A stretch of DNA of 64,000 bases from Chionoecetes opilio (GCA_016584305.1 JACEEZ010016349.1:40001-104000), one strand, 5' to 3'; counted from the first letter of the stretch, positions 1-12,769 are shown. A program made the numbers and translations. Notes: generated by a model from the sequence alone, not told the origin.

Positions 1-1216
1 CGACCTATATACGTACAGCTTGTAAGTTTGTACGTATATACATCACGTGATCCAAGTGCTGACAAGTCCGTAACAAGTTGGCAACAAGTTGTGGCCAGAG
101 AACACGTGAAGAAGGAAGAAGAAAACATCCTACAGAAGGAGTGTTGGGTCTTCCTTCGTCAGTAGTCATTCAACGCCCCGCCATTATGAAGAAGGTGAGT
201 TGTGATGAGTCAAGATGGTTACAGGGAGTTTCGTACACAAGTTGTTTCGTACCCAGGTTTTGTTATTTGTTTAGTACACTGATTTTGAGTTTTATCGTCC
301 ATACCTGGTGTCGTTTCGTAACTCTAGTAGTCAAGTTCAACTCTGAGCTGAGTGTACGAAACGACTATGGTTTCATACAGACTACGAAATAACTTTTTGG
401 TGTACGAATCTACTGGTGTACGAAACAACTGGTGTACGAACTGACTGCACCCCGTCAAGATGAATGCATGAGTCACCCTCCCTCACTCATCGACACGAGT
501 TTATTCACTTCACTTCAATATGGTAACGCATTAATACATTGGCGTAATTAGGCCTGGGCATTGGGGGCTGTGAAATATTTTATGAATAGCTCTGGATCTC
601 AAATAGTTTTTCTTTTTTACAAAAAATATAGCACTGACTGGGGCCAACACAAAATTATAGTAAGAAATGAGAGATTTAGTTAGATGTTGCTTGGCATATG
701 CTGATGGCATCTCTTTTATGAGCAGGACAAGAGAGAGGTGGAGAGAACATGAGGAGAGAGCAGAGGAGATGAGGAGTGCAACATACAGATGAGACTCCAA
801 AAGATCCTCTAGAGAGGTGAAGAAGAGAATATAAGGACAAGACACAGAGTTAACACACATTAAGAGGATCCCTTAATTTGTCACACAATAGAAGCAGAAG
901 TTATTACACCAGGGTTGGTTAAATTTCAGTATTGGAGAAAGCATTGGCAATATACAATCTATATGACTGCTTCATCACGCCAAGGCTCTCATCATTTTTT
1001 CGTAGGGTTTTACTCCTGTAGATGAAAATAAAAATAATAACGTAGTTGAACCCCAACTCAGATTGTCTTGATTTCTATTTTTTTATTTCATGTTACGAAA
1101 GTCAGCCTAAAAAATGACCGGATCCTGTTAGAAGAGCACAGGGTCTCTCATCTTATATTAATTACACTCATAAATAAATAAAAAACATATCCAGTAGAAA
1201 TCTAAAGATCTCTAAG
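1..1216. other. Non-coding, AT-rich; no gene seen
   Basis: No reading frame here looks like a protein. A weak inverted repeat joins the TTTCGTACACAAGTTGTTTC motif near 228-250 to three tandem copies of CTGGTGTACGAA near 408-441. It may be an eroded short transposon. Nothing else is recognisable. Confidence 0.5.
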
Positions 1217-1372
1217 CTGGGCCCCAATGTTTCAAGATCCTAAATACGCCCCTGTAGGATGCAAGACAGAGTTACGTCAAGTTATGTTTCATCGCTTGCA
1301 GAACACACACACACACACGCACACGCACACTCACACATACACGCACGCACACACACACACACACACACACAC
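1217..1372 (+). repeat. Direct repeat, copy 1 (CA-tailed)
   Basis: About 86 bp from CCCCAATGTTTCAAGATCC to the start of a CA run match 1787-1870 almost exactly, and both copies run into (CA)n. The layout suggests a microsatellite-associated interspersed element or a local duplication. The family is unknown to me. Confidence 0.75.
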
Positions 1373-1548
1373 CACCACACAATGAATAATCAAGTGAATT
1401 ATGAAGTACTTAATCTTATCTAACTTTACTCATGCATAATGTTTACTCATGAGAATATCTGGGCGTCTCACTTTAGAGAAAATTGCGTAGATTATATAAA
1501 ATTTCACTGTAACTTTCGTCCTTTTTTCAAGTGACACACGGGACATTA

Positions 1549-1746
1549 GAAAATAAATAAGTAGATAAATAAATAGCAGTTAAAACAAGCAAAATAAATA
1601 TAAATAGTGTGATTTTAGTCTATCAAACAGGCAAAACTTATAAACTTTCATTATAAGTTTTACCTTTTTGATATATATTAAAATCACACTAGTCATACTT
1701 TTTGTCTTATGTTTTTAATTGATATCTATTTACTTATTTATTCATT
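1549..1746. mobile_element. Foldback (hairpin) MITE
   Basis: The two halves are approximate reverse complements. AAATAAATAAGTAGATA... at the left answers ...TATCTATTTACTTATTTATT at the right, and AGTGTGATTTTA answers TAAAATCACACT. The arms meet near 1647-1655. There is no coding capacity, so this is a non-autonomous foldback element of unknown superfamily. Confidence 0.65.
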
Positions 1747-1783
1747 ATACTCCGAATGGCTGTCCAGGATACAACAACCCCCA

Positions 1784-1869
1784 ACTGGCCCCCAATGTTT
1801 CAAGATCCTAAATACGCCCCTGTAGGATGCAAGACAGAGTTACGTCAAGTTATGTTTCATCGCTCGCAG

Positions 1870-1922
<53 letters not shown>
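1784..1922 (+). repeat. Direct repeat, copy 2 (CA-tailed)
   Basis: This is the second copy of the 1217-1372 repeat, again followed by a long uninterrupted (CA)n tract (about 1870-1921). The hairpin MITE at 1549-1746 lies between the two copies. Confidence 0.75.
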
Positions 1923-1924
<2 letters not shown>

Positions 1925-1939
1925 CTTCCTCCCTACAAA

Positions 1940-2155
1940 CCACTATCAAACACACCATGGAACACAGCACTACACACCAACACCACAACACAACACACAC
2001 CACAACACACAGTCACACACCACAACACACAGTCACACACCACAACACACAGTCACACACCACAACACAACACACACCACAACACACAGTCACACACCAC
2101 AACACACAGTCACACACCACAACACAACACACCACAACACACAGTCACACACCCC
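1940..2155 (+). repeat. CA-rich minisatellite (CACACCACAACACACAGT)
   Basis: Imperfect tandem copies of an 18-bp CA-rich unit with AGT punctuation. Long frames across it (His/Thr repeats) come from low complexity and are not treated as coding. Confidence 0.8.
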
Positions 2156-2404
2156 AGGAAGGCGGGCCTGTGGGGGAGACCCGGTCCAGGCCACGGCTTT
2201 CCTCAAGGGCTTGGGAGGGGGAGAGGGGTTCAGCCAGGCAGCCTCAGGAACACCAACAAGAACACCCACTTAACCACTTAACTAACAAGCCACAACTCTC
2301 TACCACTTCTATATATTTCTTCTCCTTCCGTGTCATTCCTTATATTCTAGAGATAAACCCTTGCACGTCAGTCTTGTATTCTTCATTAGTTTCAGTCCTA
2401 CGTT

Positions 2405-2477
2405 ACATCTCAGTCTTCTTCTTAACCTGCCCCCTTTTTTTTTTTTTGTCTTGCTCTTGGCCAGTCCTTTGTGATGT
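2405..2477 (-). repeat. Interspersed repeat fragment (GGACTGGCCAAG family)
   Basis: Read on the minus strand this contains CATCACAAAGGACTGGCCAAG followed by a purine-rich run. The same block occurs at 3104-3190 and 62868-62950. Three dispersed copies support a mobile or retroposed element of unknown class. Confidence 0.55.
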
Positions 2478-2479
2478 AA

Positions 2480-3100
2480 AAAAAAATAAGAATTGACTTA
2501 TGAGTGACTGAAAATTGACAAAAACTTTCCTCTCTTTCATTCATTCCACCAAAAGCCTAATTTTAGTAAGATATGATAAGATACTTTGATCCTATCTAGA
2601 CACTTTGCAAGTACCAACTACAAGGTTATTGGCTATACAAAGCGCCACCACGTCAGCACGAACTAGGCGGACTCGAACCGCTGACCGAATGCGCAGGGAC
2701 GCCTAATTTTAGTAACACGACACGAGTAATCATCACTAAAATAACAAAACAACATTACCTTTCAGCATAACCATTCGGGGATATAACAAACAACAAAGAT
2801 ATATTCACTCACGCGTAAATGTAAGCGATGAATTATGATATTATAGAGCGAACTTCAATCTCTCTGGGTTAAAAAGCCTAATTCCTATATCGCAATAATT
2901 AACATAAGACAGAAATAGGATGTGATATTATATACAAAAGTTAGAGTTAGGAAGTAGGCTAAGAAGTAGTAGTAGGAAGTAGAAGAGAAGTAGAAGTAGT
3001 AGTAGTTAAGAAGTAGTAGTAGTTAAGAAGTAGAAGCAGTGGTTAGGAAATAGATCTGGCAGTTAGGAAGGGTGTTATTTATTTACTTATTTTTATTTTT
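2480..3100. other. Non-coding; possible tRNA-like B box
   Basis: No gene is seen. On the minus strand around 2668-2690 lies GCGGTTCGAGTCCGC, a tRNA T-arm-like sequence with a matching 4-bp stem. I could not find a matching A box or anticodon arm, so it is at most a SINE remnant. The rest is AT-rich, with short GTAGTAGTTAAGAA repeats near 2940-3040. Confidence 0.35.
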
Positions 3101-3103
3101 ACA

Positions 3104-3190
3104 TCACAAAGGACTGGCCAAGGGGGAAAAAATGCTACAAAAAGCCCGTTTAGTTGCCAGTCCCAAGAAGACAGTAAGAGATTATAGAAA
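3104..3190 (+). repeat. Interspersed repeat (GGACTGGCCAAG...AAGAAGACAGTAAGAGA)
   Basis: A direct copy of the sequence that precedes the 32-bp minisatellite at 62933. The shared blocks are CATCACAAAGGACTGG, AAAAAGCCC, TTGCCAGTCCC and AAGAAGACAGTAAGAGA. Here the last block occurs once and is not amplified. Confidence 0.7.
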
Positions 3191-3435
3191 GGGAGATGGG
3201 CCAATTTAGGTCGGGAGGTGTCTTGTATGTATATATAAGTAAGTTAGGATAGATGTAGGTTGAGAACGGACTTATCTGAGTTAGGAAAGGTGACAGGATA
3301 CAAGAAGGGTGAGACAGGACCTTTCTAAAAATCATGTTTTGGTATATTCAGTTTTCTCATTCACTAATTGAGTATTATTGATTCAGACTAATTGATTATT
3401 TCGAGGAAGAGGGGGAGGAGGAGCTGGAGGAGTAA

Positions 3436-3597
3436 AATAACACAGGATTACAAGGCCTTACGAAGGGGAGGAGGAGGAGCAGGAGCAGAAATATCAAGGT
3501 AACGCAGGATTACAAGGCATTACGAAGGGGAGGGGGAGGAGCAGGAGCAGAAATATCAAGGTAACACAGGATTACAAGGCATTACGAAGGGGAGGAG
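3436..3597 (+). repeat. Short tandem repeat, about 60-bp unit
   Basis: About three tandem units containing ACACAGGATTACAAGGCATTACGAAGGGGAGGAGGAG, with small length differences in the GGA-rich part. A partial fourth unit follows near 3598-3640. It is non-coding. Confidence 0.7.
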
Positions 3598-3748
3598 GAG
3601 AATAACAAAGGATTACAAAATATTACATAAGAGGAAGAGGAAGGAAGAGGTGAAAGAGGTATAATATCATGGAAAAAGTCACCAATGCAGCTTAACGATA
3701 TTGATGATTATGATGATGTTTCAAAGCAGATATTCCCCTTAGAAATAG

Positions 3749-3962
3749 TTAACCCCTTCACGCCCAGATCTTTCCTTTCCTGTATAAAAGTGTATGTTGT
3801 CGAGCCCTATAATTACAAAAAGTCACTGAATATACCACATCAGTTAGTGGACAAGGATACTAAACAGGTCATAGCTATAAAATATTGCTTATAGTCACTA
3901 CAAATCGTCTAATGGTACCCAAATTACAATGGAAATTACGTTCTGGGCTCTCAAGGGGTTAA
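3749..3962. mobile_element. piggyBac-like MITE, copy 1
   Basis: A 214-bp element flanked by TTAA on both sides. Its inverted ends are CCCCTTCACGCCCAGATC on the left and TTCTGGGC..CAAGGGG on the right. TTAA targets and terminal CCC/GGG are typical of piggyBac transposons (established knowledge). It has no transposase. Related copies lie at 22691, 31719, 44734 and 44863 in this window. Confidence 0.75.
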
Positions 3963-4079
3963 ATCTGTAATAGCCTGCCATAAAAAAGGTAGGGACTATT
4001 GAAAAGAAGGGATATTCATGCAATCAAAAAATATAGGTAATAATAATAATAATAACTATGTGTAGAGATATAGACAATG

Positions 4080-4245
4080 TAAAAACAGGGGAAGGAGACA
4101 CGGGCTGGGAAGTGAGTGCTTTATTCCTGACTAGTTTCGCCTCTACTGGGCTTCATATTCCTCTGAAGAAGCCCAGTAGAGGTGAAACTAGTCAGGAATA
4201 AAGTACTCCCTTCCCAGCCCGTGTCTCCTTCATCACCTGTTTTTA
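4080..4245. mobile_element. Foldback MITE with about 75-bp arms
   Basis: The sequence from AACAGGGGAAGGAGACACGG through CTACTGGGCTTC is mirrored, as its reverse complement, from GAAGCCCAGTAGAGG through GTGTCTCCTTCATCACCTGTT. The arms are nearly perfect and separated by about 12 nt, so the element would form a very strong hairpin. No coding capacity. Confidence 0.8.
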
Positions 4246-4800
4246 ATAATAACTATAATAAAAATAATAATAATGATGTTAATATTCCCTGTACTAAATT
4301 TTGTCTTAGCTCGCCCCCTCACCAGCAAAATCCGGTCGCCTATCTCAAATGTCCACCCACACGACCCCCTATGGTGTGATTTACTAACCTTACCTGCCTA
4401 GCCCCCACCCCACCCCCATCCCCTGAACAAACCACAAGCTACACCACAACGTAAATATAATAAATAAAAATGTTAAATTCCTGTATATTAAAACCAAAAT
4501 AAAAACACCTACACAAGACGTAAAAATAAAATAGAGAAAAAAATTCAGTAAGTCATTATAGAGTAAAATAGACGTCTCTTTGTTGCAAGTAATAAAAGGA
4601 AACCATGACTGATTTACCATGACTGTCGGTATTAATAGTAGTCGATAAAGCAAATACGTGTACTGAACTAGAATGAAAAAACAAACAAATTGGAACCAAA
4701 AATTATAGATACGAAAAATCATGTTAATAGCAAATAGACGAATATATGATTAGATATATAAATTAATAAATAGATACAACAAAAATATATAGTGCATTTA
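4246..4800. other. Non-coding AT-rich stretch
   Basis: No recognisable gene or mobile element is seen. Frames here show no conserved features. Confidence 0.5.
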
Positions 4801-4807
4801 AGACCGT

Positions 4808-4860
<53 letters not shown>

Positions 4861-5113
4861 AACAATTATAGGAGGTAAATAAATGAGTACTAAAAAAAAC
4901 CCAGATAGATACAACAAAACCTAGAGCATAATTTTATAAGGCCTTAACAACAACAACAACAGCTTCAACAATAACAACAACACCAGCAGCAACAACAACA
5001 ACACCAGCAGCAACAACAACAACACCAGCAACAACAACAACACCAACAGCAACAACAACAACAACACCAGCAGCAACAACAACAACAACACCACCACCAC
5101 CAACAACAACACC

Positions 5114-5145
<32 letters not shown>

Positions 5146-5150
5146 CAACA
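4808..5150. repeat. CAA/CAG/CAC trinucleotide repeats
   Basis: A pure (CAA)n run at about 4808-4860 is followed, after a spacer, by a mixed CAA, CAG and CAC tract at 4950-5150. It reads as poly-Leu, Cys or Val frames in several phases, which reflects composition. I see no gene around it. Confidence 0.85.
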
Positions 5151-5455
5151 CCAGCTTCCCCTCGTAATCGGTGTGGCGGAGTGTGGCAACCTTACGATCG
5201 AAGCCCCGGATCAGTGTGAATGAGCGAGCCGATGAATGAAGGAAGCAGTGAATGGCTGGGACGCGGGTGGTTTCTATTCATAACGGGACAGGCGAGTGTG
5301 TGGGGGCGTGTAGAGCTACCTGTCTGGATCCGGTATTGTCCTGGGCTGTTAACTCGATCCTGGTAATCACCCAATCACCGGTAACAAGGTTGTCCATTCA
5401 GAGGGTTGTTATGTGTTTTTTTATCCTCTGTTATCCCTTTTCCTGCTACATTTTT

Positions 5456-5596
<141 letters not shown>

Positions 5597-5742
5597 GTCC
5601 TCTCCCCTACCAATATCTTTTTCTTCTATCAATCAGTATTTTTTTATTTAAAGCATTTCATTTTACTGCTTTTAACGATCAACAATTTGATGATCTATTT
5701 TTCCTGACACAATAAGCGTGGGTGAAACTTGGATTACCTGTG

Positions 5743-5877
<135 letters not shown>

Positions 5878-5934
5878 TAATGATGTAAACACCTAAATTA
5901 TGTTTGTAAAAGGTGACACTCTTTACTAGTCTCT

Positions 5935-6612
5935 CCATGAGCTGCCTTTATCTCTCTACTCTTTACTAATCTTTATCTCTCCATGAGCTGTCTTTATCTC
6001 TCCACTCTTTACTAATCTTTATCTCTCCATGAGCTGCCTTTATCTCTCCACTCTTTACTAATCTTTATCTCAAATGATGCCTTATCTCCCACTCTTTACT
6101 AATCTTTTCTCTCCATGAGGTGCCTTTATCTCTCCACTCTTTACTAATCTCTATCTCTCCATGATCTGCCTTATCTCTCCACTCTTTACTAATCTTTATC
6201 TCTCCATGAGGTGCCTTTATCTCTCCACTCTTTACTAATCTTTATCTCTCCATGATCTGCCTTTATCTCTCCACTCTTTACTAATCTTTATCTCTCCATG
6301 AGCTGCCTTTATCTCTCCACTCTTAAACTAATCTTAAAATCTCTCCATGAGGGCCTTTATTCTCCACTCTTTACTAATCTTTATTCTCCATGATCTGCTT
6401 TATCTCTCCACTTTACTAATCTTTATCTCTCAGAGCTGCCTTATCTCTCACTCTTTACTATCTTCATCTCCTGAGGTCCACTTTAATCTCTCCACTCTTT
6501 ACTAATCTTTATCTCTCCATGATCTGCCTTTATCTCTCCACTCTTTACTAATCTTTATCTCTCCATGAGCTGCCTTTATCTCTCCACTCTTTACTAATCT
6601 TTATCTCTCTAA
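5935..6612 (+). repeat. 46-bp minisatellite (CTTTATCTCTCCACTCTTTACTAAT...)
   Basis: About 14 copies of a 46-bp unit containing CTCTTTACTAATC and CTCTCCATGAGCTG. The outer copies are nearly identical. The copies at about 6070-6480 carry many single-base deletions, which looks more like sequencing or consensus error than biological drift. Confidence 0.9.
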
Positions 6613-6726
6613 CCCTCCATGCTCGCAGCTTGAAACTGAAAAAAGAAGAGTAAAGAAGGGAGGGAGGAAATAATTGGGTGATGGTTGCGAGATGTGCGTG
6701 TGTGTGTGTGGGTGTGGTTGGGTGTG

Positions 6727-7030
<304 letters not shown>

Positions 7031-7054
7031 ACTGAGCTCTGGTGTCCCCTGCAG

Positions 7055-7477
7055 GCTGCGTGGTGGGCGGTGGTGGCCGTGGCGGCGGCGGCGACCCTGG
7101 CAGACGAACAGACTGGCGGAGACACAGGCCCGTGGCTGCCCGTCGCCCACAGCCCCTCGTGGGCGTGGTGGGCGAAGCTGGGCGAGGACGGGGGCGCCTG
7201 GAACCCTGGTGAGAGCGGCGAGGGTGGTGATGAGGCTGGCGGTCCGTTGGTGGCCAAGCGACAGCCGCCCCATCGCCTCGGCAACGTGTTGGACCTGTAT
7301 AGCAGTGTGGCCCACGGCCTGGACACCTTCTCCGCCAAGCCCGTCATCGCCGCCCCGCAGCGACGCTCCGCACGGTGGCCCGCCGCATGCAAGTTTAACC
7401 CGTTCAGTTTAGTTTGCTGGAATGCGTCTCGACGGAGCGCCATGATGCGCCAGCGGCCCCTCCAGTACAAGCAGTAA
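7055..7477 (+). CDS. Terminal exon of a putative secreted neuropeptide precursor
   Basis: An acceptor (CCCTGCAG) precedes an open frame of 140 codons ending in TAA at 7475-7477. It opens with a hydrophobic stretch (WWAVVAVAAAATLA) that looks like the end of a signal peptide, so the start codon is in an upstream exon I cannot find. Dibasic sites follow: Lys-Arg at 7256-7261, Arg-Arg at 7361-7366 and Arg-Arg at 7430-7435. The last two bracket a 21-residue peptide containing CKFNPFSLVCW, a probable disulfide ring of C-x8-C. The FNPxS core resembles allatostatin-C (CYFNPISCF, C-x6-C), but the ring is two residues longer and no amidation Gly follows. The resemblance is my inference. The composition is GC-rich, unlike the flanking DNA. 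A poly(A) signal lies about 345 nt downstream. Confidence 0.6.
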   Translation, partial: AAWWAVVAVAAAATLADEQTGGDTGPWLPVAHSPSWAWWAKLGEDGGAWNPGESGEGGDEAGGPLVAKRQPPHRLGNVLDLYSSVAHGLDTFSAKPVIAAPQRRSARWPAACKFNPFSLVCWNASRRSAMMRQRPLQYKQ

Positions 7478-7822
7478 CGGCCTGCACCACCACACCCACC
7501 AGCCGGCCTGCACCAGCCTGCACCAGCCTGCCGCGGCGGGAAGTCCCCTGAGCCACGCCTGCCGCTCACCAGGGGCTCTCGGGGGCGATGACCCCGGCGA
7601 CACATGCCCAACCCTCAACCCCCCCATCTCCCTCCCTCCCTCCCTCCCCCTGTGAAGCACTGATACCCCCACCTCCACCCACCAACACCCCCCCCAACAC
7701 CCCCACCAGGACCACCCCGGCATCGGACTCCCGCAGTACTTCTTCCCCCAATGTACTGTACGTTTTGTATCCGTACATGTGTCTGTTTAGCTCACCCGTG
7801 TGCACCGCGGCAACTTTAGGGA

Positions 7823-7828
7823 AATAAA
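7823..7828 (+). terminator. Poly(A) signal AATAAA
   Basis: An AATAAA hexamer in a plausible 3' UTR downstream of the stop at 7477. It is followed by a TTTTGTGGCGTCTC stretch that could serve as a downstream GU-rich element. It supports a plus-strand transcript ending near 7850. Confidence 0.55.
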
Positions 7829-8039
7829 CCTAAACATTTTGTGGCGTCTCATTCCCCTGAAGCCCTGAGGGACGTATTAATGCCCTTGAATAACCTTGCC
7901 CTTTTTTCTCTCCTCACATAGATGAGAAAAACAAGTTGATTAATTAGGCTCACCGACACAAACAAAATACCACACGAGGAAAAATGTACCCAGCAGGATA
8001 GAAATGAGAGGTTATAACGAGCCATTTGAACACCCCCCC

Positions 8040-8086
<47 letters not shown>

Positions 8087-8603
8087 TACCCAATACTAAA
8101 CCACCCTTTTCCTCCTTCCTACACAGCACTTGGTCTGTCCCTCAATAAGAATCGCTCCTGATAACAAAACTGAACTTGCAAATTGCCTCACATCTTTGTC
8201 TTTCGCCTCACGCGTCTCTGCTACACATAACACATTCTCTTTCTTAATATTCTGTCCTTATAATACCATAGTTAACCAGTGTCTCTATCGCAACTTATTT
8301 ACAAATTACAATACTCTATGAGGCAGTCTATAGGACACTTTGCCTTGATTTCTTTTCCGCTCCCCCACAAATGTAACTCTCTATACATACAAAGAAAAAA
8401 AATGGCTGAACAAATCTGAATAAAAAAGATGAAGAAAATATGATTCCTATCCCTATAGAAGCTAAATATAGGCTTCTTTTATAGCTACATTTATAGACTT
8501 AGTTCATAGACTTTGATAAATATTTCTGTTTCGTATGAGTGAATGAACGTATTAGTGAATAGTCTATATAATAAAAAAGATTAATAGATAACAACTGAGC
8601 CAT

Positions 8604-8605
<2 letters not shown>
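7829..8605. other. Non-coding intergenic DNA with a (CA)n tract
   Basis: No gene is seen. A (CA)n tract lies at about 8044-8084. The rest is AT-rich unique sequence. Confidence 0.5.
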
Positions 8606-9458
<853 letters not shown>

Positions 9459-9750
9459 ACACACACACACACACACGACTGCTCTCATAAACAAATAAAT
9501 AATAATAATAATAATATCATGATAATGTTAAGAGGAAAAAGAAGAAGAAAAAAAATACTCTTCAATATTCAAGACACAGGAAGGAAATCTATGAAAAAAA
9601 ATGTGTCGTCGATATTCTCGAGTTAAAGGGAAAAAAAATACAGTAAAATAAATAAATATTGGGGAGTGAAAGCTTGTCAACATATTCACCTTTCACTATT
9701 GCTACCTTTTTTTCTCCAAGCTTATTATTTTCTCTGAAGTAAAACAAAAT

Positions 9751-10527
<777 letters not shown>

Positions 10528-10570
10528 TCTTGTATAGACTGGGTATTGGGCAAAGTTGTAGATCAAAGTT

Positions 10571-10758
10571 GTATAATATATTGATGAAGAGGTCTTTCGG
10601 TTGTAAGACGAGGTGGCCGAGTGGTTAAGGCGTTGGACTGCTAATCCAATAGGGTCTCCCTGCGTGGGTTCGAATCCCATCCTCGTCGATCAATATTTAC
10701 AGGAACTACCACGTGTAGGTCTCACGGCCTCTTGTAGCTTCCTTATTTTCTTATGTGT
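10571..10758 (+). mobile_element. tRNA-Ser-headed SINE with CR1-like LINE tail
   Basis: This insertion splits the retrotransposon copy. It has a 36-nt leader, an intact tRNA-Ser(GCT) at 10607-10688, a short ATCAATATTTAC linker, then a 60-bp tail (GGAACTACCACGTGTAGGTC...CTTGTAGCTTCC) ending in TTCTTATG. The same tail ends the LINE fragments at 25543-25900 and 30991-31237, and follows a tRNA-Gln-like head at 16569. No T4 terminator occurs between the tRNA and 10746-10749, so a Pol III transcript would include the tail. That is the expected SINE layout. It could instead be a one-off tRNA/LINE chimera. Confidence 0.7.
10607..10688 (+). tRNA. tRNA-Ser (anticodon GCT)
   Basis: A complete cloverleaf. 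The acceptor GACGAGG pairs perfectly with CCTCGTC (10681-10687). There is a 3-bp D stem with GTGGTTAAGGC, an anticodon stem TTGGA/TCCAA with loop CTGCTAA (GCT at 10640-10642), a class-II variable arm AGGGTCTCCCT, and a T arm with TTCGAAT. It has no intron and no encoded CCA. Structurally it could be functional. However, it lies inside a retrotransposon, lacks a nearby T4 terminator and is joined to a LINE tail, so it may be a SINE head and not a conventional gene. Confidence 0.85.
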
Positions 10759-11515
10759 GATTGTGGAGTATCCATCCCTCGGCAACACCAAGATGATTGA
10801 TCTTGTTTTTGCTGATGATGCAGTAATCTTTGCTGAGTCGCTGGAGGTCCTGGTGATGGCTCTGGAGGCGCTGCACATTGAGGGAAAGCCTTTGAGACTT
10901 GAAATCTCCTGGCTCAAGACCAAGGTCCAGGTGTTTGGAGGCTTACTAGATGAAACAGTCCAGTCTGTTCATGCGTGCGGCGAAGACATTGAGATCTTGG
11001 AAAGTTTTACATACCTTGGTAGCGCAGGTTGGTTAGGAACTTAGGTCAGTGAACGAGTGGTTGGTGGGGGGGGGGGGGGGGGGGCAACGTTAAGCCAAGT
11101 TACGAAAAACAAGATAGGGAGTATTGTATTAAACTGCAGTTTTACCGGGAAGGGGTGTCGAGGGGAACAGTAAATCAGCCTCCCCCACCCAAAAACTTGA
11201 ATTTCCAACCATCCCCTAAGCTTGTTGCATAGAGGGGGGAAAAATGGTCATCAGGAGTATTGGTTGAAACTGCATATTTACCTTTTTTCAAGAAAATAAG
11301 TTACAGCAATACTACATAACGCCAGGCTCAAATAAAGACTTATAGCGGATTTTGCTCCACTAAAAGACTAAAACAGTTTTTTTTTTCTAGCCACAATTCT
11401 CATTTTTAAGGCCCTCTCCGAAAAAATATCCTGGGTGTGCCCGGCATTCTACCTACACAATCTCCTAACGTAACATACAATAAAAACAAAAACATTGAAT
11501 AAAAGGTATTATTCC

Positions 11516-11846
11516 AGATGAACACCGAATTCACTTTGGTGGACGAAACTATGTATTTCTGGTGAGTTTTCATGTGTTTTTGTATTAATCTGCTAACCGT
11601 TTCTATCGCAATTTTTGTTTTGTTTTTAGGTAAAGATTAGGTTAGTTTAGGTGTAGGTTAGGTTAGGTTTGAACTAGGTTATGTTAGGTAAAGGTTGGGT
11701 TAGGTATAGGTTCGGTTAGGTTCAATTTGTTTTTTTGTCATTTTTGTTGCAAATAAAAAAAAAAAAAAAAGTTATTTGCGACAGAAACAAAAAAATTGTT
11801 TCGTTCACCAAAATTAAGGAAGTTCGGTGTTCATCTGGAAATTTAC
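11516..11846. mobile_element. Foldback MITE with TTAGG-like core (type 1)
   Basis: The left end CCAGATGAACACCGAA mirrors the right end TTCGGTGTTCATCTGG. Next inward, GGTGGACGAAAC mirrors GTTTCGTTCACC. The centre holds GGTTAGGTTAGG-type repeats. It shares internal sequence (TCTGCTAACCGTTTCT..TCGCAA) with the larger foldback at 11879-13162. There is no ORF. Confidence 0.75.
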
Positions 11847-11878
11847 CGAATAAAATAATAGGAATCTAAAATAGGTTA

Positions 11879-12738
11879 ATTTATAGTTTCACCCAACCAA
11901 CGATTTTCTGATGCGCCTTATAGGCCTCTTCCATTTGCGACATTTCATGAACCAGTTCACGGAACCCAAGAATTCAGGCGTTCCATTTGCGCACGAAAAC
12001 CTAGGTCCGAAGCGACCCGCGTAGTGACGCAGCATAACCCGTGAACTTTCTCTACCCACATTCATTGGTGGGTAGAATTTTCAGTTCATCCAGTTCATAA
12101 CAGAGAATGGCATGGCAGAAAGTTAAATAAACAGGGGAAGAGTTAACAAGTTTTGTTAACGAAGGAGACGAAGTGGAAGAGGACCTATGAAGCGAACAAG
12201 AAGAAGAAGAAGAAGGCCGCCGCTTTATATGTCGGTCACAAGAAGAAGAAGAAGAAGGCCGCCGCTTATCAAAGTTTTTTCAAAGCCAACCATTCACAGT
12301 CACAGACTGGGTGATATGATGTAAACTATCGCCATGCTTAATTTGGTACCATTTTACCTATTACCTCACACAATACCTCATCATATCTGCCAAAGATGCC
12401 AGCAGTGGATGGTACTGGTACATAATATCTTCCTCTTCATCACTAGAATCGTCCATCATTGCGAGAATAGCCCCAGACACGGCAGGAATAAGCTCTCCTT
12501 CCTCTTGCCTTGCCATCTTGGTTTGTTTGTAAACAAAAAAACGGGGTTTTTGCGTTAAATTTGTGACATGCAAACCCAACCCTGAACCCAGAACCAAACC
12601 CTGAACTGAAAGAACTGGTTCATGCAACTTGGGCACAAATGGAAGAGGCCTATAATATGTTTTTCTGGTGTGTTTTTATGTTTTGAGTGAATCTGCTAAT
12701 CATTTCTGTCGCAATTTTTTTTTTTTTTTTGCAATGAC

Positions 12739-12769
<31 letters not shown>

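Larger units (their letters stand above)
10528..11035 (+). mobile_element. Non-LTR retrotransposon RT fragment, copy 1 (interrupted)
   Basis: This matches the second copy at 15455-16556. Residues encode the reverse-transcriptase catalytic block (LVFADDAVIFAE) followed by LEISWLKTKVQVFGG. The match breaks at 10570, just after GATCAAAGT, and resumes near 10759 with TGATTGTGGAG. The 188 bp between is the inserted tRNA-headed element. The 3' part is missing after GGTAGCGCAGG. The FADD catalytic motif is intact, but the fragment lacks most of the ORF and cannot be autonomous. Confidence 0.8.

Noticed and set aside
2655..2720. A tRNA gene
   Set aside because: Only a T-arm-like segment is seen on the minus strand. 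No acceptor, D arm or anticodon arm can be folded.
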